Positions 60,598 through 64,000 of a stretch of 64,000 nt of DNA are shown piece after piece. A program made the translations under genes and the position numbers. Source of the DNA: Bacteroidaceae bacterium (GTDB lineage: Bacteria > Bacteroidota > Bacteroidia > Bacteroidales > Bacteroidaceae); contig JAFTYI010000018.1 of NCBI GenBank assembly GCA_017464815.1, forward strand, positions 1 through 64,000. The letters run 5' to 3'. The notes under the pieces are model-generated. The model did no database searches, was not told the origin of the DNA, and saw nothing but the letters and a program-made list of their open reading frames with translations. The first letter of the stretch is position 1, and every line of letters starts with the position of its first letter.

Positions 60598-63198
60598 ATG
60601 AAACTTAAGACTTTATTCTTTACATGGATGGCATGCTTATTCGCAATCAGCGTGTATGCCGAGAGACAAAAGCCGATGGTGACAAACTACCCTGTCGAAA
60701 CCATAGCGATTGACGGAAAGAGCGAGTACTATATGTACAACACTGGTACCCAGAAGTTCTGGGTTGGAGCCAATCTTTGGGGCACACAGGCATCTGTCGG
60801 TCCCACTGGTTGGAAAGTGAAATTCACACAACATGTTGCTACTAAAGGCGAAGCATGGGATGAAAAAACGGTTCTGCTCGAGGACTTTGCAATGAACAAA
60901 GTGACTTGGCTGAAAGCATGGTTCGTGGCTGATGCCAACATCATGTACACTGACTATAACGGTCAGCCTGATTATTTCTGGTGCATCCAGAAAACGGGTG
61001 ATACATACCGCCTTTCAGCCAGTGCATCGAACCCCAATCCAACGGTAGCAAGTTACGCCAACAAGTACGTGGGCATTGATGTGACTAAGGGGGACTCTGT
61101 CCTCTACAGCGACTTGACCGAGAGTGAAACCAACCACATCGATTGGATATTTTTCAACGCTACGGCTTACGACGCTGCACTCGACCTGTATGAAGATGCA
61201 CAGTTCCTGCTGAAACGCATCACTGAAGCTGAAAAAAAGGGGCTCGACGTGACAGCCCAAAAGCAGGTATATGACAACAATGAAGCTACTGCCGAAGAGG
61301 TGTCCAGTGCCATTGCAGCCGTGAACATAGCCATCAGTGAATATGAAGAGAAGAATGTGAGTCCAAACGCTCCTGTGGACAAGACCTCTTTAATCGTCAA
61401 CCCCAATTATGATAACAACGACAATGAAGGATGGAGCGGAACAACCCCGCTGTTCCAAACATACACCAATGCCGAACATTACAACAAGACGTTTGACTCC
61501 TGGCAAGTGTTGGAGAACATCCCCAATGGTGTGTACAAGCTGACCGTTCAAGGATTCTATCGCCCGTCAAATAGCAACAGATGGAATTATGAGAATGGGG
61601 AAGCACCACAGTATGCAGTGTTCTACGCCAGCAATGGGGCCGACAGCCTGATTTCCCCCGTTCCCAATATCCACTGCGACACAGATGACTCTGATATCCT
61701 GCCGAACAACATGCAACAGACCGGCGAGGCTTTTGCAGCTGGTAAGTATGTGACAACTCTCCACTTCGTGGTTTCTGACCACAGGGTGCGCATCGGCATT
61801 GCCCAAAATGAGAAGGCCGGTGATTCCGATTGGGTGATTTGGGACAACTGGCAACTGACCTACTATGGCAATAAGGGAGAGGCCTCCTTCAATAGTGCCG
61901 TAAAAGAGATGATTGATGCCAATCTGACACGGTTTGATGCTGTAACGGAAAAGATGTCAATTGGAATTGTAGACACGTATAAGGCCACCATCAGCAAACT
62001 GACGGCAACAGACTTGGCAAGCGTCAACAAAGCCAAGCAAACGATAGAAAGTGCTATTGATGCGGTAGAGGAGAACCTTAGTGCTTGGAAAAAGTATCTG
62101 GAACCGATGGAAGAATGGAACGAATTATTCCAAAATGATTATGTGCAAATTCATCATTGGAACAAAGCGTTGAGGAATCTTGACGACTACCTAAAAAAGG
62201 AGGCCATTGCATTTATCAAGGAACAGGATGCGACTACCGCAGAATTACAAGAAGAGACAGAGAAACTGAAGGCTCTGATAAATGCAACTTTCGTTACCAA
62301 AGATTTTTCATTAGTAAATGCCGTGTGGAGTTATGTTCACTTTGACCGTACACACGTAACCGAAACCGGAGATGTGAAAGAAATCAACAATTACATTCGC
62401 TATACCGTGTTGGATAAGCCAGAAAATATCGATCGCATGACCTACTATCCGTTGGTTAAATATACCACTTGTGAATACGAAGAAGGAAAAGAGGTTGCAA
62501 CTTACCGCATCAGAATGGAGGAGAACCGTGTCTACATACTGAAGGAGGATGCACCCGAATCTTTCGGCGAAATGGGAATTCTGAAAGAAGAAGGTAAAGA
62601 CTATATACTGTACGATTTCAATCTGAAAGAAGGAGATGAATTCTGCAAACTTGAAAATGGAAATAGTGTGAACATGTCTGACAGTTCATCAGTAACCACC
62701 ATCGACGGAAAGGAATTCAATACTTTGAATGTCATGAATAACCACTGGATTGAAGGTATAGGCTCAATCTATGACTTCTTGACTCCACTACCATATGCCG
62801 AGGTGGATTGCGATTGTGGCTTTGTTCTCAATTATTTCAAAAATCAAATATATGGGGAAATCGTCGTTTACAAGAATCCTTTAGGAGATATTACCTCTGT
62901 CAGCACAGCCTTCAAAGCAGACGATTGTGCCTCAGGGGCTGATGCCATCAAGCAAATCATCAAAGAGCAAGAAAGTGCACAAGTCCATCCCATCGGTCAA
63001 ACCCTCCTCTGCACTTCCCCCACAGCCACCAAACTGGAGGTCTACACCATGGATGCCATCAAGGTAGATGAAGCTGCTTTTGCAAACGGTGAAGCCACGG
63101 TGAAAGTGAAAAAGACTCCTGCAACGTACCTCTACATCGTGACCTACCCTGACGGACGGCGCGAGAGTGGGAAGGTGATGGTGAAGATTAAAAATTAA
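60598..63198 (+). CDS. Large secreted protein with T9SS-like C-terminal domain
   Basis: An 866-residue protein with a signal peptide (MKLKTLFFTWMACLFAISVYA), N-terminal beta-trefoil-like or ricin-like segment (YYMYNTGTQKFWVGANLWG), a carbohydrate-binding-like middle part (SWQVLENIPNGVYKLTVQGFYRPS, WVIWDNWQLTYYG), helical FIVAR-like spacers (VDTYKATISKLTATDLASVN), and a C-terminal TKLEVYTMDAIKVDE...YLYIVTYPDGRRESGKVMVKI like a sorting domain. It looks like a surface adhesin or glycan-binding protein. It has its own promoter. Confidence 0.8.
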   Translation: MKLKTLFFTWMACLFAISVYAERQKPMVTNYPVETIAIDGKSEYYMYNTGTQKFWVGANLWGTQASVGPTGWKVKFTQHVATKGEAWDEKTVLLEDFAMNKVTWLKAWFVADANIMYTDYNGQPDYFWCIQKTGDTYRLSASASNPNPTVASYANKYVGIDVTKGDSVLYSDLTESETNHIDWIFFNATAYDAALDLYEDAQFLLKRITEAEKKGLDVTAQKQVYDNNEATAEEVSSAIAAVNIAISEYEEKNVSPNAPVDKTSLIVNPNYDNNDNEGWSGTTPLFQTYTNAEHYNKTFDSWQVLENIPNGVYKLTVQGFYRPSNSNRWNYENGEAPQYAVFYASNGADSLISPVPNIHCDTDDSDILPNNMQQTGEAFAAGKYVTTLHFVVSDHRVRIGIAQNEKAGDSDWVIWDNWQLTYYGNKGEASFNSAVKEMIDANLTRFDAVTEKMSIGIVDTYKATISKLTATDLASVNKAKQTIESAIDAVEENLSAWKKYLEPMEEWNELFQNDYVQIHHWNKALRNLDDYLKKEAIAFIKEQDATTAELQEETEKLKALINATFVTKDFSLVNAVWSYVHFDRTHVTETGDVKEINNYIRYTVLDKPENIDRMTYYPLVKYTTCEYEEGKEVATYRIRMEENRVYILKEDAPESFGEMGILKEEGKDYILYDFNLKEGDEFCKLENGNSVNMSDSSSVTTIDGKEFNTLNVMNNHWIEGIGSIYDFLTPLPYAEVDCDCGFVLNYFKNQIYGEIVVYKNPLGDITSVSTAFKADDCASGADAIKQIIKEQESAQVHPIGQTLLCTSPTATKLEVYTMDAIKVDEAAFANGEATVKVKKTPATYLYIVTYPDGRRESGKVMVKIKN

Positions 63199-63246
63199 AA
63201 GTGAAGAGTTAAAAATTAGAGCTAAAAACTAAAAGTCAGAATCAAA

Positions 63247-63294
63247 CAAACTCCGCTCGCGAACCGTGCAAATACGGCAGGCGGGCGGAGTTTG
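63247..63294 (+). terminator. Long hairpin after the large secreted protein gene
   Basis: CAAACTCCGC (63247-63256) and GCGGAGTTTG (63285-63294) with further CGC/GCG pairs form a stem around AACCGTGCAAATACGG. It resembles the ribF hairpin at 31193-31244. Confidence 0.7.
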
Positions 63295-63465
63295 CTTTGT
63301 TCTCCAAGAGAAGTGACTCATTAAACTTCTCTATTTTTTCAGCGGAAAGTCTCAGCTCCGCACGAATTGTCGGATAGAATAATCAAGATAAATCCGCGTT
63401 ATCTAAAAAAGTAATTGTGACACACCTTCCTCGAGTTGGAGGGGGGCACTCCTCTTGCATCCTCT
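63295..63465. other. Gene-free stretch before the broken XRE gene
   Basis: No supportable gene; only C-rich CCTCGAGTTGGAGGGGGG and AT-rich segments. Confidence 0.5.
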
Positions 63466-63730
63466 TCAGCTCGCCATCCCCCCCTTGTCAAGCAGACAGC
63501 GCAGCGCGTGAATGACAAACTCTTCCAACGTTTCCTGGTCGGTACGCTGACGTAATGCGGCCAGGAAACGCACCATTGTGTGCATCGTCAGTTCCCCCTT
63601 TTTAATTTGGCAATGGTGGTGTGTCCCATGTGTGCCTCTTCATGCAGATAGCGGACCAAGTGTTCGCGTTCGATAATTTCACTGATGACTAGCCCCAATT
63701 GGGGACTTTGAAAAACCGTTTCTTTCATTT
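63466..63730 (-). pseudogene. XRE-type helix-turn-helix gene broken by two frameshifts
   Basis: Reading leftwards from ATG 63730 the frame stops after 13 codons. In the next frame lies TVFQSPQLGLVISEIIERE, then YLHEEAHMGHTTIAKLKRGN and a stop (63588-63590). In a third frame (63466-63585) lies MHTMVRFLAALRQRTDQETL to LDKGGMAS. Adding one A in the A-run near 63720 and one G in the G-run near 63595 joins all three into about 88 residues with a clear XRE/Cro helix-turn-helix. Both breaks are in homopolymers, so sequencing error or phase variation are alternatives to decay. Confidence 0.65.
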
Positions 63731-64000
63731 TTCTACCTGTTTTTAGTTAATATTCTGTTATATAAGTTAATCTTTTTAACAATGTTCCCCGAAGTGCGGG
63801 ATTTTGGGAACACCATTTTTGAAAGTATTCCGACCTTTGCACATGCGATGCTGCAAAAGTAATGAAATTAGACGAAAGACGGGAATTGTAATCAGACATA
63901 AGAACATAAGCACATAAGGATAGGCTCTTTTGTTCTTTTGTCAAAAAGAAGAAAGGGAAAAAGTAAATTATAAATGAATTTATGAACTGGTTTAAACATT
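63731..64000. other. Gene-free right edge with promoter-like boxes
   Basis: No supportable gene. A minus-strand TACTTTTG (63854-63861) lies upstream of the broken XRE gene and may be its -10 box; a plus-strand GACCTTTG is nearby at about 63833-63840. AAGAACATAAGCACATAAGG repeats the TAAG motif. Confidence 0.5.

Noticed and set aside
63747-63944. A 65-codon minus-strand frame near the right edge
   Set aside because: It is AT-rich, contains promoter-like boxes and shows no protein-like pattern.

Overview
The window is chromosomal DNA from a member of the Bacteroidales. The evidence is the promoter pattern (TTTG, 19-20 bases, then TAnnTTTG, seen at many genes), the scarcity of Shine-Dalgarno sites, Bacteroidetes-specific families (DUF4834, DUF4290, DUF4199, DUF6452, DUF6048, DUF3316, PG_1098-like methyltransferase), an N-terminal-extended DnaE, and secreted proteins with type IX secretion (T9SS) C-terminal domains. 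A C25 protease and T9SS cargo point to the Prevotellaceae/Porphyromonadaceae side of the order rather than classical Bacteroides, but I cannot name a genus. Core genes are GC-rich; the 54-63 kb secretion locus and the 22-29 kb insert are more AT-rich.

Layout. 0-4 kb: edge of an unknown gene with an in-frame 21-bp repeat, DUF721-recF (-), a TPR membrane protein and ribH (+), tRNA-Tyr and tRNA-Gly. 4-22 kb: trxA and dnaE (-); psd-pssA phospholipid synthesis (+); mtn-luxS (-); a YfhO membrane protein (+); parE-coaD-S41 protease (-); GNAT protein, Na+/Ca2+ antiporter and PG_1098-like methyltransferase (-). 22.5-29.4 kb: an accessory segment next to tRNA-Met, with a 1,611-residue DUF4011-type SF1 helicase coupled to a LytTR regulator, a repeat-rich gap, and a YefM-YoeB toxin-antitoxin pair. 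29.5-39.2 kb: HAD hydrolase-ribF (+), then a CPBP protease-M16 protease-GH127 run (-), a palindromic array and a Cu/Zn-type permease. 39.3-42.6 kb: tsaB-DUF4290-murA-rimM (+). 42.6-43.1 kb: inverted-repeat elements and tRNA-Thr. 43.4-48 kb: DUF4199, glycosyltransferase, DUF6452, DUF6048, mntP, apbE (+). 48.1-54 kb: glyS-FKBP (-) and parC-DUF3316 (+). 54.1-63.3 kb: a membrane TPR regulator facing a DUF3244-like peptide, an S74-chaperone/T9SS protein, a C25 protease and a large secreted protein. 63.3-64 kb: a broken XRE-type regulator and otherwise no gene.

The most unusual material is non-coding. Two intergenic arrays (28347-28461, five units; 37708-37903, nine units) both have a 23-nt period. 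Each unit is a short palindrome plus a TGAG-GG-like linker, and the palindromes vary by paired, symmetry-preserving changes. I have no name for this family. The second main point is the helicase-LytTR operon: the helicase resembles DUF4011-helicase-nuclease defence proteins, but its nuclease domain has lost expected acidic residues.
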